From Paenibacillus hamazuiensis (GTDB taxonomy: Bacteria > Bacillota > Bacilli > Paenibacillales > NBRC-103111), in the NCBI RefSeq assembly GCF_023276405.1, contig NZ_JALRMO010000001.1, positions 4,774,001 to 4,838,000 of the forward strand: a stretch of DNA of 64,000 nucleotides. The letters run 5' to 3'. The notes beneath the pieces were generated by a model that saw only the letters and a list, made by a program, of their open reading frames with translations, made no database searches and was not told the DNA's origin. Positions 16,741 through 25,914 of this stretch are shown piece by piece (position 1 is the first letter of the stretch; each line of letters starts with the position of its first letter). The position numbers and the translations under genes are program-made.

Positions 16741-18276
16741 TTACTTTTTCTTGTTTTTCGCGTATGCCTCTTCGTACTCTTTAATCATCGCGTCGCCGCC
16801 GGACTTCTGCCACTTGGCAACGGCTTCGGCCCAGCCTTTATCGTCGATTTTACCGGCAATATAGGCCGTTTCGGCGTCCCAAATCATGATGTCGAGCTCG
16901 CGTCCGCGTTCGGAATACGTTTTGGAGGTGAGGTTCAGGGCCGGGTTGGCGATCGCATATTTAAGACCTTCCGGCTCCATTTTGTATCCCTTCATCGCAA
17001 GCGGCGTATCTTTCAGTGGCGGCACTTTGTACGTTTCGAAGTTGAGCAGGTTGTCGCGGTACGGCTTCACCTCTTTGTTAAATGCCGTCAGATCGATCCA
17101 TTCCACGGTGCCGTCGCTGTTTTTCTTATGGTGCTTGCCTTCAAAACCGCGTTTTTGCAGCGTGGACATCGGTTCGTCCATCATTTTATCGAGGAAGTTC
17201 AAATATTTTTTGAGCTCGTCTTCCGTTTTGACGCTCGCTTTCGGGAAAACGAACATCCCGTTGTTTCCGGCCTGGCCGCTGATGCGGATGCCTTGCGGTC
17301 CTTCCCAATGCGCAATGTCCAGCTGAGCGGTCGGAACTACCTTTACGATGCGGTCCTGAATGTTCGCCGCGTTGGTCGCAACGCCGTTGATTTTGATGCC
17401 GACCGTTCCGGCCTCGAACTTCTGATCCATATCGGTCGTCTCCAGAGCCGGGAAGTCCTGGTTGATCAGCTTCTCGGCATACAGACGGCGGAACAGCTTC
17501 ATCACGTCCATGAACTGCGGCGTCATAAATGTAGGAGTGAATTTGCCGCTGCTGTCCACACCCCATTCGTTAAAGCCTCCTTGCGCCACCGCCATCCGGG
17601 TTAAAACGGAGTTGCCCCCTTGGTTGAACTTTTTGTCCAGCATGATGCCGAACGTATCGTTTTTGCCGTTTTTATCGGGATCGTTCAAGGTTAAAGCTTT
17701 GATCGTATTGTACCATTCATCCAACGTTTTGGGCATTTTGAGGCCCATGGCGTCCATCCAATCCTTGCGGAACACGATGGCCGGGCGACCGATTTCCCTG
17801 TACAGCGGCACGCCGTACAGCTTGCCCCCTATTGTGATGTTATCGTAATACTGCTGGTTTTGCGCCGCCAGGTTCGGGTAATTTTTAATGAGCGGCCCGA
17901 CTTCCCAAAACAGTCCGTCCTGAGCGCTGGCGATGATGTTCGGCAAATACCTGACCACCATGATTTTCGGCAGCTCGCCCGAAGCGATCATCACGTTGAT
18001 TTTCTCGTCGTAGTTATTGCTCGGAGCCCATTGAATGTTCAGTTTCGTATTCGTATACTTCTCGATCTCCTGCTCGACCGGGTTGCCCTTGGCCGGAACT
18101 TCACCCACCTGGGGGACGACCATCGATATTTCCAAAGGTTTGTTGTCCTCGGCCTTGCCTCCTTGCGAAGAGCCCCCTGCCGCCGGCTTTCCGCTGTCCG
18201 GTCCGCCGCATCCGGCGATAACGCCCGTCGCCATTATGATCGTTCCCAAGCTTCCCATCCATCGTTTCTGGTTCAT
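16741..18276 (-). CDS. extracellular solute-binding lipoprotein (ABC sugar importer, family 1 type)
   Basis: The protein has 511 residues, starting at ATG 18276 after AAAGGGGAG. The signal peptide ends in the lipobox VIAGC, so the mature protein is lipid-anchored at Cys23 or so. A Gly/Ser/Lys linker is followed by a two-lobed binding protein (VPQVGEVPAKGNPVEQEIEK; aromatic-rich FNQGGNSVLTRMAVAQGG). The length and features match the long oligosaccharide-binding lipoproteins common in Paenibacillus. No permease or ATPase gene is adjacent, so it must work with a transporter encoded elsewhere. The ligand is probably a plant or host oligosaccharide. Confidence 0.88.
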   Translation of the reverse strand: MNQKRWMGSLGTIIMATGVIAGCGGPDSGKPAAGGSSQGGKAEDNKPLEISMVVPQVGEVPAKGNPVEQEIEKYTNTKLNIQWAPSNNYDEKINVMIASGELPKIMVVRYLPNIIASAQDGLFWEVGPLIKNYPNLAAQNQQYYDNITIGGKLYGVPLYREIGRPAIVFRKDWMDAMGLKMPKTLDEWYNTIKALTLNDPDKNGKNDTFGIMLDKKFNQGGNSVLTRMAVAQGGFNEWGVDSSGKFTPTFMTPQFMDVMKLFRRLYAEKLINQDFPALETTDMDQKFEAGTVGIKINGVATNAANIQDRIVKVVPTAQLDIAHWEGPQGIRISGQAGNNGMFVFPKASVKTEDELKKYLNFLDKMMDEPMSTLQKRGFEGKHHKKNSDGTVEWIDLTAFNKEVKPYRDNLLNFETYKVPPLKDTPLAMKGYKMEPEGLKYAIANPALNLTSKTYSERGRELDIMIWDAETAYIAGKIDDKGWAEAVAKWQKSGGDAMIKEYEEAYAKNKKK

Positions 18277-18623
18277 GCTAACTCCCCTTTCGCTTTTTCA
18301 AAGGAATGCATCTGCCTGTCAGCTCGTGTGTCAATAGATCATCGGGTTTAATGAAGCGCTTACAATTTATTTGTAACCGATTTCAGAAGAACAATCTATA
18401 TACCGAATGCAACGTTTATGCATTTCAGGTTAAGCTGCGCATACTTGCTGCGATTTTAGCCGACGGTTCGGAGCAGATCTGGAACGGTTTTTTGGGGATG
18501 ACGATCGGAAGAAGGTTAATTTTTGCATATCAAATTTGATATATCAGGTTAAATGTGTACGATGTCGGCGAAATATGGGAGTTCCGGATTTATTCAAATC
18601 TTGTGCAGTCTCAATTTTACCTT
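18277..18623. other. AT-rich intergenic region with a 16-bp palindrome
   Basis: There is no gene. ATATCAAATTTGATAT at 18527-18542 is a perfect palindrome in an otherwise featureless stretch. The region would contain the promoter of the solute-binding-protein gene at its left end. Confidence 0.5.
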
Positions 18624-18806
18624 GTATCTATGATTTTTCAAATAGAATAGTTGGGATTTGCGCCAAAAGTAAAATTCTATCTGATTTTTCATACAAATTA
18701 TCAGATCCCTCCGTGCGGGGAGAAATGTTTATACGATTTTTCATATAGATTTCACCGATTTACTGTCTTAAGGGAACTTCTATTCGATTTTTCATACAGA
18801 ATCCGG
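18624..18806. repeat. four direct copies of a degenerate 51-bp repeat
   Basis: The core GATTTTTCA recurs at 18632, 18683, 18735 and 18786 (spacing 51, 52, 51), flanked by TAT/TCTAT before and A-T-A/C-A-G after. On either strand the 17-codon period gives peptide-like repeats (LYDFSYR on plus, YEKS on minus). The one-base slip between units 2 and 3 and the lack of a start signal argue against a gene. It lies just past the 3' end of the amidohydrolase gene. Confidence 0.7.
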
Positions 18807-18884
18807 ACATCCCGTATCGATCTCCCCGCACCGGCCGCGGTTTCTAATGGAACTGCCGATAATCCTGCGGCCGGGCGGTCGAAG

Positions 18885-20069
18885 CTACGGGCGGAAACCG
18901 TAGCGGTCAGCCGCGCTTTGATACAACCAGCATTTTGCGACATGCTCGGCGGTATCCTCATCCAGCCAGCCGGCTTGGATTTTTTCGCTCAAAAATTCGC
19001 CGAGCAGCCGTTTGACAAGCAAAATTTTGCCGAAGCTCCATTCGATGCACCGGGCGTCGGACGCGATCAGCGAGCTTTTGATGCCGGGCAGCGCCTCCAG
19101 CCTATACTGCATGCAGTCCCGATATGTGCTTGCGCGGAAATTGTACCACCACAAGCCCCCGACGTGGACATGCGGGTGATTCCATGCAGCCTGGACGACG
19201 TCCAGATTGTTGATCTCCGACGCGACGACAAGCTCGAACGGGCACGTATACTTTTCGAACAGCCCCGTCAGCTTGAGAATTCTCGCCGGATCGTTAGCCG
19301 GAACCGCTGTCGATCCCCACGACCGCTCCACGCCCAAAAAAAGCTGCACGAAGAGCCCGTTCCGCTCCGCTTCCCCGCAAATCGCGTGAAGCAGCATCAT
19401 AAGAATTTGATCCCGGCTCGATTCGGCCGAGAGCGTGTACGATTCGTGAGCGCTCGCTTCATAGCGGGGCAGCGTCGTCATGATGCCGGGGCAGCCCTGC
19501 AGTTTATAGGATTGCAGCAGTTCGCCGATGACCCGCTTCGTCTCCTCCATGGCGGCATGCGGTTCCGCCGATTGGTGGATGGCCGCCACCCATCCGTTCA
19601 GCCTGCCGTCGATTCGCGGAATGAGCAGCGCATCCTGACGCATCCCGTGAAATTCCGCGTGCTCCGGAACATTGACGACGAACCCGCGGATGTTCAGCTT
19701 GTCCGCCACCAACTGTGCCCAGCCGGATTGCGCCGATGAGGCGCGGACCGCTTCGTCGGCTTCCCGCACCGAATTTTCGTCGCGAATGTCGATGCCGTAG
19801 AGCTGCTTGAATATGTTCGTAAATACCCAGTTCATCAGCGTATTTCGGGATGCCCGGTGCGCTTCCAGGAAGGCGGCGATCCTCATCTTTTCCGGCAGCT
19901 CCGCGGCATCGGCCGGATATCCTCCCGCCTCAAGCTCCCGGAACAACCAGAAATAGTGGGCGATCTCCCAAAAGTCACGGGCGGGCAGCCGGTCGCCCAC
20001 CAAATGCGTATGAGTGTCGAGTACGTCCATCTGCATCGTTTTTTCCACGAATGCTTTGTGATCTGCCAT
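18885..20069 (-). CDS. amidohydrolase-superfamily protein, uronate-isomerase-like
   Basis: The protein has 394 residues from ATG 20069; the frame above it is poor. The N-terminal VLDTHTHLVGDRL supplies the paired metal-binding His of the amidohydrolase barrel, and HFWLFRELEAGGYP-like segments recall glucuronate isomerase (UxaC). The terminal SDARCIEWSFGKI provides the late catalytic Asp position. Classical UxaC is about 470 residues, so this is a shorter relative whose substrate may differ from glucuronate. It is separated from the upstream ROK gene by about 316 bp with a terminator, and so appears to be transcribed alone. Confidence 0.72.
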   Translation of the reverse strand: MADHKAFVEKTMQMDVLDTHTHLVGDRLPARDFWEIAHYFWLFRELEAGGYPADAAELPEKMRIAAFLEAHRASRNTLMNWVFTNIFKQLYGIDIRDENSVREADEAVRASSAQSGWAQLVADKLNIRGFVVNVPEHAEFHGMRQDALLIPRIDGRLNGWVAAIHQSAEPHAAMEETKRVIGELLQSYKLQGCPGIMTTLPRYEASAHESYTLSAESSRDQILMMLLHAICGEAERNGLFVQLFLGVERSWGSTAVPANDPARILKLTGLFEKYTCPFELVVASEINNLDVVQAAWNHPHVHVGGLWWYNFRASTYRDCMQYRLEALPGIKSSLIASDARCIEWSFGKILLVKRLLGEFLSEKIQAGWLDEDTAEHVAKCWLYQSAADRYGFRP

Positions 20070-20337
20070 GCCTTCCACACCTTTCCGGATTATGATCAGC
20101 TTTAAGCGACGATTTCTTCCAGAATAAACCGTTTGCCCTTTCAAGCGGTATGCGCTAATTTGTGATCGACCTTCGTTTTTTTACGGAGCTTCCGTTCTGA
20201 AGGCGGAGGGGAAGATGGACGGGAACAAATCCCTCAAAAAATGAAGTGAACCTTTGCAGCCTGTTCCTGGTACTTTTAGGGGGACCCCGGTTATCCACAA
20301 AAATCAGCCATGCATAATTTCCTAAGCTCCTAAGAAC

Positions 20338-20378
20338 AAAAAAAAGTGCGCCCCCTGTCTTCATGACGTAAGGGACGC
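20338..20378 (-). terminator. terminator of the ROK/GH130 gene run
   Basis: On the minus strand, GCGTCCCT pairs imperfectly with AGGGGGCGC and is followed by a run of T residues, 8 bp after the ROK stop. The remaining 260 bp up to the amidohydrolase start hold nothing I can identify. Confidence 0.7.
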
Positions 20379-20385
20379 TCCATCT

Positions 20386-21273
20386 TTACCGCTGAGCCTG
20401 CAGCTCCAGCTCCTTCTTTGCAAGCACCAAAGCGCCGCTGAGGCCGGCATTGTCGCCGAGGCCCGGCGGAACGATATAATCGTCGATGCCGCCGGCGAGC
20501 TCCGGCTTTTGCACATATCCGTTCAGCATGCGCGAAACCTGCTCGCGGACGGCCGGAAACAGCTGCGCCTGCTTCATGACGCCGCCGCCCAGGATGACCT
20601 TTTGCGGGCACAGCATCAAAACGGCGTTAACGACCGCCTGGGCCAAATAATAAGCCTCGAACTCCCATACCTTGGCGTTGTCCTGAAGCTCGAAACCTTT
20701 CTTGCCCCACCGTTTTTCAATCGCGGGACCTGCGGCCATGCCTTCCAAACAATCGTTATGAAACGGACAGTTTCCTGCAAAATGGTCCTCTTCGTGGCGG
20801 CGGACCAAAATATGTCCCATCTCCGGATGCAGCAAACCGTGCAGCAGGCGCTCCTCTACAATGGCCCCGGCGCCGATGCCGGTTCCGATCGTCATATACA
20901 TGCAGCTGCTCAGCCCTTTGGCCGCCCCCCATTCCGCTTCGCCGAGCGCTGCGGCGTTCACGTCCGTATCGAAGCCGACAGGCACATTGACGTGTTTTTG
21001 CAGCTCCGCCAAAATCGGATAGTTGCCCCAATGCGGCTTCGGGGTCGTCGTGATGTAGCCGTACGTCGGGCTTGATCTGTGCAAATCGACCGGCCCGAAC
21101 GAGCCGATGCCGATGGCTTCCACAGCCTTGTCCCGGAAAAATGCGGCGACCTGCCCCATCGTTTCCTCCGGGGTCGTCGTCGGAAACGACACGCGTTCGA
21201 AAATCTCTCCGTGCTCGCTGCCGATCCCGCAGACGAACTTGGTTCCCCCCGCTTCAATAGCACCCAACAACAT
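20386..21273 (-). CDS. ROK-family fructokinase-like kinase
   Basis: The protein has 295 residues, starting at ATG 21273 behind GAGGAGG. The N-terminal phosphate loop reads GAIEAGGTKFVCGIG. IGSFGPVDL, VGFDTDVNAAALGEA (catalytic Asp), and TIGTGIGAGAIVE follow. The zinc site is formed by HPEMGHILV with His/Cys in HFAGNCPFHNDCLEG. This pattern (HxxHx-CxxHxxC-like) is that of the Bacillus fructokinase/GmuE/YdhR group, which phosphorylates fructose or mannose. It is the last gene of the GH130 run, 96 bp after GH130, so mannose produced by phosphorolysis or hydrolysis is a sensible substrate. Confidence 0.88.
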   Translation of the reverse strand: MLLGAIEAGGTKFVCGIGSEHGEIFERVSFPTTTPEETMGQVAAFFRDKAVEAIGIGSFGPVDLHRSSPTYGYITTTPKPHWGNYPILAELQKHVNVPVGFDTDVNAAALGEAEWGAAKGLSSCMYMTIGTGIGAGAIVEERLLHGLLHPEMGHILVRRHEEDHFAGNCPFHNDCLEGMAAGPAIEKRWGKKGFELQDNAKVWEFEAYYLAQAVVNAVLMLCPQKVILGGGVMKQAQLFPAVREQVSRMLNGYVQKPELAGGIDDYIVPPGLGDNAGLSGALVLAKKELELQAQR

Positions 21274-21369
21274 CGATGAATCCTCCTCGTTTCTGCTAAT
21301 GCATAATAACATGGCAATATGTATAAGCATAGCGGAACGGGCGGAGAACATCAATCTCCTTCATGCATA

Positions 21370-22317
21370 TTATCGGGCCGAAAACGTAGCCAGTCCGATG
21401 CGCGAATCGGCCATGCCGTAATAAAGCCGCCAGACGCCGCGGTAAAAAACGAGCCCTTCGGCAAAAACGACGTCGTCGATTTGGCCTTTCTTCTCCGAGG
21501 CCGTGCTTGGAGCGAAAACGGGGCGTTCCGTCCGCCTGAGCAGCTTCGCGGGATCGTCGTAGGAAAACAGCGCCTGCCCTACGCTGTAATACAGCAGGTT
21601 GCGCCGTTTTCCGCGCAGCAGCCGCTTGGCCCCGTTGTACACCAGCAGGATGCCTTCCTCGGTCAAAATCGGCGCCGGGCCCGGCTCGATCAGCTCGCTG
21701 TCGAAAGCTTCCGGATCGGGGCTGCGCCGCATAACCGGCTCCGGCTGCGGCTCCCAGCGCACCCCGTCGTCGGAATAAGCGATCCAGATGTCCGTATCGC
21801 CGAAATACATCACCATCCGGCCGCCCAGCCGCATGGGCACAATGGCCCCGGACTTGCTCCATTCGCAGCGCTCGCCCGGGTTCCAGCCGGGCAGCATCAG
21901 CCCCTTTTTCTCCCAATTCTCCAGATCGCGCGATGTCGCCAGGCAAAGGCGGGCTGTTTCCCCGTCAAAAGCGGTGTATGTCATATAATAGGTGCCTTCC
22001 AGCCAAGTGACGCGCGGATCCTCGCAGCCTCCCGGCTGCTCGTGCGCTTCGGTCGGCATCAGCACCGGATCCTTCAGCCGCTCGAAGCGGACGCCGTCCT
22101 CGCTGCGGGCAAGCCCGATGCGCGACGTGCCGTGCCAGGAGCCCGCCCCGGTCCGGTCTTCGGCACGATACAGCAAATACACCGCTCCGTCCTTGACCAC
22201 AGCCGCCGGATTAAATACGTCCTTCGCTTCCCACGACTCGCCTTGGGGCTCCAAAATCGGGTTTTTGCGGTATTTGCGGAAAGGTCCCAGCGGAAAATTA
22301 ACGGGATAGCGAATCAT
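21370..22317 (-). CDS. GH130 mannoside phosphorylase
   Basis: The protein has 315 residues from ATG 22317. The frame also extends to 22362, but that start has no ribosome binding site; a GGAGG inside the end of the preceding gene may serve this one. It is a five-bladed beta-propeller with repeated strands. KYRKNPILEPQG opens it, and DVFNPAAVVKDGAVYLLYRA, CEDPRVTWLEGTYYMTYTAF and KSGAIVPMRLGGRMVMYFGD are GH130 hallmarks. GH130 enzymes reversibly phosphorolyse beta-1,4- or beta-1,2-mannosides to mannose-1-phosphate. The upstream genes encode a nucleotidyltransferase able to use hexose-1-phosphates and a GT4, so the enzyme may recycle or trim a mannoside made by the same operon. Confidence 0.9.
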   Translation of the reverse strand: MIRYPVNFPLGPFRKYRKNPILEPQGESWEAKDVFNPAAVVKDGAVYLLYRAEDRTGAGSWHGTSRIGLARSEDGVRFERLKDPVLMPTEAHEQPGGCEDPRVTWLEGTYYMTYTAFDGETARLCLATSRDLENWEKKGLMLPGWNPGERCEWSKSGAIVPMRLGGRMVMYFGDTDIWIAYSDDGVRWEPQPEPVMRRSPDPEAFDSELIEPGPAPILTEEGILLVYNGAKRLLRGKRRNLLYYSVGQALFSYDDPAKLLRRTERPVFAPSTASEKKGQIDDVVFAEGLVFYRGVWRLYYGMADSRIGLATFSAR

Positions 22318-22342
22318 GTTCCGGTCACCGCTTTTACCACGA

Positions 22343-23677
22343 CTAGTCCTCCCTCGTTTCATATTTTCGAACGCGAACGCAGATAGCTTCCGTCAACAAA
22401 AAAGACAAAGTGGATTCCGCACCCTGATTGCGATTAGGTCCGCTTGGCGTCAAGCCGTCGCAGCAGGCCCCTTCGCCCGGATCGGCGAGCGGAACGCCGG
22501 CGTCATTGCGGCCGTAAAACCAGGCGCGGCACGCCTCCACCGCATCGCGGTAAACGCTTCGGCGCAGCAGCCGGTAGCCTTCCGCCGCCGCCAGCGCAAG
22601 CTTCATGACGTCAAGCGGCTGCTGGTCCCACTGGCTGCACGCCTCCCGCGTGCACCAGCCGTCGTTGCCGACAGGGCGGAGCCAACCTTGCGGGGCCGTC
22701 ATGCGCTCGATCAGGAAAGCGAGGCTTTCCTCGGCAGCAACGAGAGTATCCCGGTTGCCGGTCACGTCGTAGGCATGGAACAGCGACCACGGCAGAAGGC
22801 CGTTGCCGTAGCTCATGATCGGCTCGAACCAGCGCCACGAGCGGTCTGCGTACGTCCGGTACAGCGACAGCAGACGGCTCTCCAGATCGGTGATCAGCTG
22901 AAAAGGCACCTGTCCGCCGCTAAGATACAAGCGGCTGCAGGCGGACAGCGCATATGCCCAGCCGCGCGGCGAACGCATGCCGCGGACGATGCGCAGCGCT
23001 TTGCCGAGCATCGCTTCCGCTGCGAGGCCGCGCTGTCCGGCACCTCCCGGATAGGCGAGGTGCGTCAGGGCAAGCGCCCAGACCGCGCGGCCAAGGCAGT
23101 CGTCGGAATGTTCCTCCTCCTCCGGGGTCCGGTCGTAACGGAAGTTGTTGTGAAAACTTCCGTCCTCCCGCTGCGCCCACAGCAAAAACGCCAAATACGT
23201 ATCGGCCAGCTCCTGAAGCCCCTCCTTCTCCGCTATTTCGGGCGCCAGCTCCAGCCACTCCAGGCACAGCCAAAGCGCCCGCGCATTATCGTCGGTCGTG
23301 TAGCCCTCCCGCCGGCGGGGGATGCTGCCAAGGCTGTGCTCCAGCAGGCCGGTGTCGTCCGTCATTCGCCGCAAATGGCGGAAGCTCGGGGCAGTGCCTC
23401 CGCCTGAACCGGTATCGCCGGACCAGGCGGTTCGGCTGTTCCACAGCGCGGGAGTGTCAAGCTGCTCTTGCCGGCGCTCCTTTTCGCCACGAACTGCCGG
23501 TATGGCGGTCAAAACCTGCGGTTCCTCATGCACTCCCGTGTTCTCTCGTTCATCAAGAACTTCGGGAACAACCGGGCAGCACCGATTTTCCTTCCGCACT
23601 TCGCTTGCCGAACCGCCGCGGGCCTGCAGGACGACGGAAAAGTTCCGCCGAGCCCCCTTGTACGCCTGCCCGCTCAT
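22343..23677 (-). CDS. (alpha/alpha)6-barrel protein linked to mannoside glycosyltransferase/GH130
   Basis: The protein has 444 residues. Residues 1-100 or so are variable and polar. The conserved part begins HLRRMTDDTGLLEHS-like and continues SIPRRREGYTTDDNARALWL, then repeats of paired helices (YLAFLLWAQREDGSFHNNFR, DCLGRAVWALALTHLAY, RWFEPIMSYGNGLLP). This architecture is that of helical-toroid domains often fused to or encoded beside GT4 proteins, and it resembles glycoside hydrolases of that fold. No function is established to my knowledge. Its start overlaps the GT4 stop by 4 nt, and GH130 begins 25 bp after its end, so the three are one transcription unit. Confidence 0.72.
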   Translation of the reverse strand: MSGQAYKGARRNFSVVLQARGGSASEVRKENRCCPVVPEVLDERENTGVHEEPQVLTAIPAVRGEKERRQEQLDTPALWNSRTAWSGDTGSGGGTAPSFRHLRRMTDDTGLLEHSLGSIPRRREGYTTDDNARALWLCLEWLELAPEIAEKEGLQELADTYLAFLLWAQREDGSFHNNFRYDRTPEEEEHSDDCLGRAVWALALTHLAYPGGAGQRGLAAEAMLGKALRIVRGMRSPRGWAYALSACSRLYLSGGQVPFQLITDLESRLLSLYRTYADRSWRWFEPIMSYGNGLLPWSLFHAYDVTGNRDTLVAAEESLAFLIERMTAPQGWLRPVGNDGWCTREACSQWDQQPLDVMKLALAAAEGYRLLRRSVYRDAVEACRAWFYGRNDAGVPLADPGEGACCDGLTPSGPNRNQGAESTLSFLLTEAICVRVRKYETRED

Positions 23678-24846
23678 CCTTTCACCGCCTGACGGTCCAT
23701 AGCGGCTTCCCGGATCAGCTCCTTAAACAGCCGCCAATGCTGCAGGCCGACGTGCGGCCAGTGCATATCCGCGCCGATGCGCGCCATACGGCGCTCCCAC
23801 CGCTGAAGCGCCATCCGGTCGGACAGCAGCGCCGTCAGCTTGCGCTCCCAAGCAGCCACGTCGAGCGCCGGCACGAGAAGCTCCTCGTAGCCGCGCAGCA
23901 AATCCTGCGCATACACATACGGCGTGCTGAGCACCGGGCGGCCGAGGCCGACGGCGTAAGCGAGCGTCCCCGACGTGATTTGCTGCAGGCCCGGGTACGG
24001 CGTCACGTACAAATCGCAGGCGGTCAGACAGGCGACAAGCTCCTGTTCGTCCATGTAGCGGTCGATCATTTCCACATGCCCGGCAAGACCGAGCTCGGCA
24101 ACCAATGCCCGAAGCTCCTCCCGGTATGACTCTCCCTCAGTTTTCCTCACCTCGGGATGCGTTTGCCCGACGATCGCATACAGCGTCTCGGGCACTTCCC
24201 GAACGACGGCGGGAAGCGCGCGCAGCACCGTCTCAAGCCCCTTGCCCCGGCTGAGCAGACCGAAGCTCATCACAACCTTGCGGCCGGTCCAACCGAGCTC
24301 GTCACGCACCGCATGTCGCTTTCCGAGCACCGGAACTGGCGTTCCGTGCGGGATGAAGCGCACCTTCTCCTCCGGTACGGCAAAGCTGTCCGCGACGTAA
24401 CGGATCGCCTCCCGGCTCATCACCAAAATCCGGTCGCTGCGGTCCGCGATTTGCTGCTGGATGGAGCGGTACGGCTCCTGCGGATGCTCGAACACGGTGT
24501 GGAATGTCGTCACCACCGGCTTTTTCAGCCGCTCCAGAAAATCGAGCACATACGCCCCCGCCTGGCCGCCGAAAATGCCGAATTCATGCTGCAGCGACAC
24601 CAGCGCCACATCGCTGGCGTTGATCTTGTCGGCAGCCTTGCGGTACGAAAGCCGCTCTTCCTTGACCAGCGGCCAAATCGCCGCATCGTATCCCGCATCC
24701 AGCTCGCTGCGGTCCGATACCGCAAGAACGGGATCGATGCCCTTCCAGCCCTTGGCCGCCCTTACGCTTTGCCTCAGGTGATGAGTGTATGTCGCGATGC
24801 CGCATCTTTTCGGCACATACGTTCCCAAATAGGCGATTCGATTCAT
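23674..24846 (-). CDS. GT4-family glycosyltransferase
   Basis: The protein has 390 residues with the GT-B fold: N-terminal YLGTYVPKRCGIATYTHHLR (acceptor domain with the GIATYT loop) and C-terminal KVVMSFGLLSRGKGLETVLR for nucleotide-sugar binding. YPGLQQITSGTLAYAVGLG follows in place of the usual E-x7-E. That Gln-rich variant recurs in GT4 proteins found beside GH130. It overlaps the nucleotidyltransferase gene by 4 nt (ATGA) and the downstream helical-barrel gene by 4 nt. No membrane segment is visible, so it acts in the cytoplasm. Its likely donor is GDP-mannose or another NDP-hexose made by the first gene. Confidence 0.88.
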   Translation of the reverse strand: MNRIAYLGTYVPKRCGIATYTHHLRQSVRAAKGWKGIDPVLAVSDRSELDAGYDAAIWPLVKEERLSYRKAADKINASDVALVSLQHEFGIFGGQAGAYVLDFLERLKKPVVTTFHTVFEHPQEPYRSIQQQIADRSDRILVMSREAIRYVADSFAVPEEKVRFIPHGTPVPVLGKRHAVRDELGWTGRKVVMSFGLLSRGKGLETVLRALPAVVREVPETLYAIVGQTHPEVRKTEGESYREELRALVAELGLAGHVEMIDRYMDEQELVACLTACDLYVTPYPGLQQITSGTLAYAVGLGRPVLSTPYVYAQDLLRGYEELLVPALDVAAWERKLTALLSDRMALQRWERRMARIGADMHWPHVGLQHWRLFKELIREAAMDRQAVKG

Positions 24847-25886
24847 ACGCGTCCCACCTCCGGCATCCGGTTCATGACCGCCTCATACAAAATGTGGCGG
24901 GAACCGATCTCCAAATCGTACCCGAAAATACAATGGTTCAGCTGCGCCGCATGCGATACCTTGCAGCGGTCCCATAAAATCGTCTGCGCGCATCGAACGC
25001 CGCGGCCCAGCTCGCAATCGTCCCCGATGACGGCGTAAGGGCCGATGATGCTGCGCTCACCAATGCGGACACGGTCGCCGATAAGCACCGGCGGCACGAA
25101 CAAGACGCCAGCGCCAACGCTTGTATGCTCTCCTAGCCATATGCCTTTTCCCTGCTCCTTTCCTTGAACCCGAAGGTTCAGCTTGCGGTCCAGCAAATCC
25201 CAGTGCACCTTGCGGTAACGCTCGCGCGTTCCCATGTCCATCCAGTAGCCGCGGACCGGGGTTCCGTATACGCCGTGATCTTGTTCGATCAGCAGCGGGA
25301 ACGTCTCGCGTTCGATCGACACTTCCCGTCCCTGCGGAATGTGCCGCAGCACTTCTCTCTCCATCAAATAAATGCCGGCGTTAATCCGGTTGGACGGCGC
25401 CTCACCCGGAGCCGGTTTCTCTACAAAACGCAGAATGCGACCGTCCGGAGTCTGTTCGACGACCCCGTAATGGGAAGGATCGTCGACCTCGGTCAGCCCG
25501 ATCGTCACCGCTCCTCCGTGCATCAGATGAGCCTCCAGCAGCGGAGCGACGGCGGGCTGATGAATAATATCGGCGTTGATGACGAGGAAGCGGTCGCCGA
25601 GCAGCGGCTCGGCATTTTTGATCGCCCCCGCCGTACCGAGCAGCGTCGTCTCGACGGCATATTCGATGCGCACGCCAAGGCGGCCGCCGTCCCCGAAATG
25701 ATCGCGGATCAGGTCGGGATAATGTTTAACCGCAATAACGAATTCCCGAATCCCCTGCTCCTTCAGATGCAGCACCAAATGCTCCAGCCACGGGCGGTTG
25801 CCGACGGGCGCCATCGGTTTCGGCATCCCTTCGGTGAGAGGCCTCATCCTCGTTCCCAAACCTCCGGCTAGCAACAGAGCTTTCAT
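24843..25886 (-). CDS. NDP-sugar (mannose-1-phosphate guanylyltransferase-like) nucleotidyltransferase
   Basis: The protein has 347 residues from ATG 25886, with GGAGGG 8 nt upstream. The N-terminal nucleotidyltransferase domain begins KALLLAGGLGTRMRPLT, with the GMPKPMAPVGNRPWLEH segment and FLVINADI for metal binding. From about residue 245 a left-handed beta-helix of hexapeptide repeats follows (VGAGVLFVPPVLIGDRVRIG). This arrangement is typical of GDP-mannose pyrophosphorylase-like and glucose-1-P transferases. As first gene of the GT4/GH130 operon it probably supplies the sugar donor. Mannose as the sugar is inferred from GH130. Confidence 0.85.
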   Translation of the reverse strand: MKALLLAGGLGTRMRPLTEGMPKPMAPVGNRPWLEHLVLHLKEQGIREFVIAVKHYPDLIRDHFGDGGRLGVRIEYAVETTLLGTAGAIKNAEPLLGDRFLVINADIIHQPAVAPLLEAHLMHGGAVTIGLTEVDDPSHYGVVEQTPDGRILRFVEKPAPGEAPSNRINAGIYLMEREVLRHIPQGREVSIERETFPLLIEQDHGVYGTPVRGYWMDMGTRERYRKVHWDLLDRKLNLRVQGKEQGKGIWLGEHTSVGAGVLFVPPVLIGDRVRIGERSIIGPYAVIGDDCELGRGVRCAQTILWDRCKVSHAAQLNHCIFGYDLEIGSRHILYEAVMNRMPEVGRV

Positions 25887-25914
25887 GAACAAATCCCTCC
25901 GATCCGTTAGAATG

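Noticed and set aside
18651-19739. Plus-strand ORF of 362 codons over the 51-bp repeats and the amidohydrolase gene
   Set aside because: Most of it is antisense to a clear amidohydrolase gene with a good start, and the repeat part contains a frame slip.
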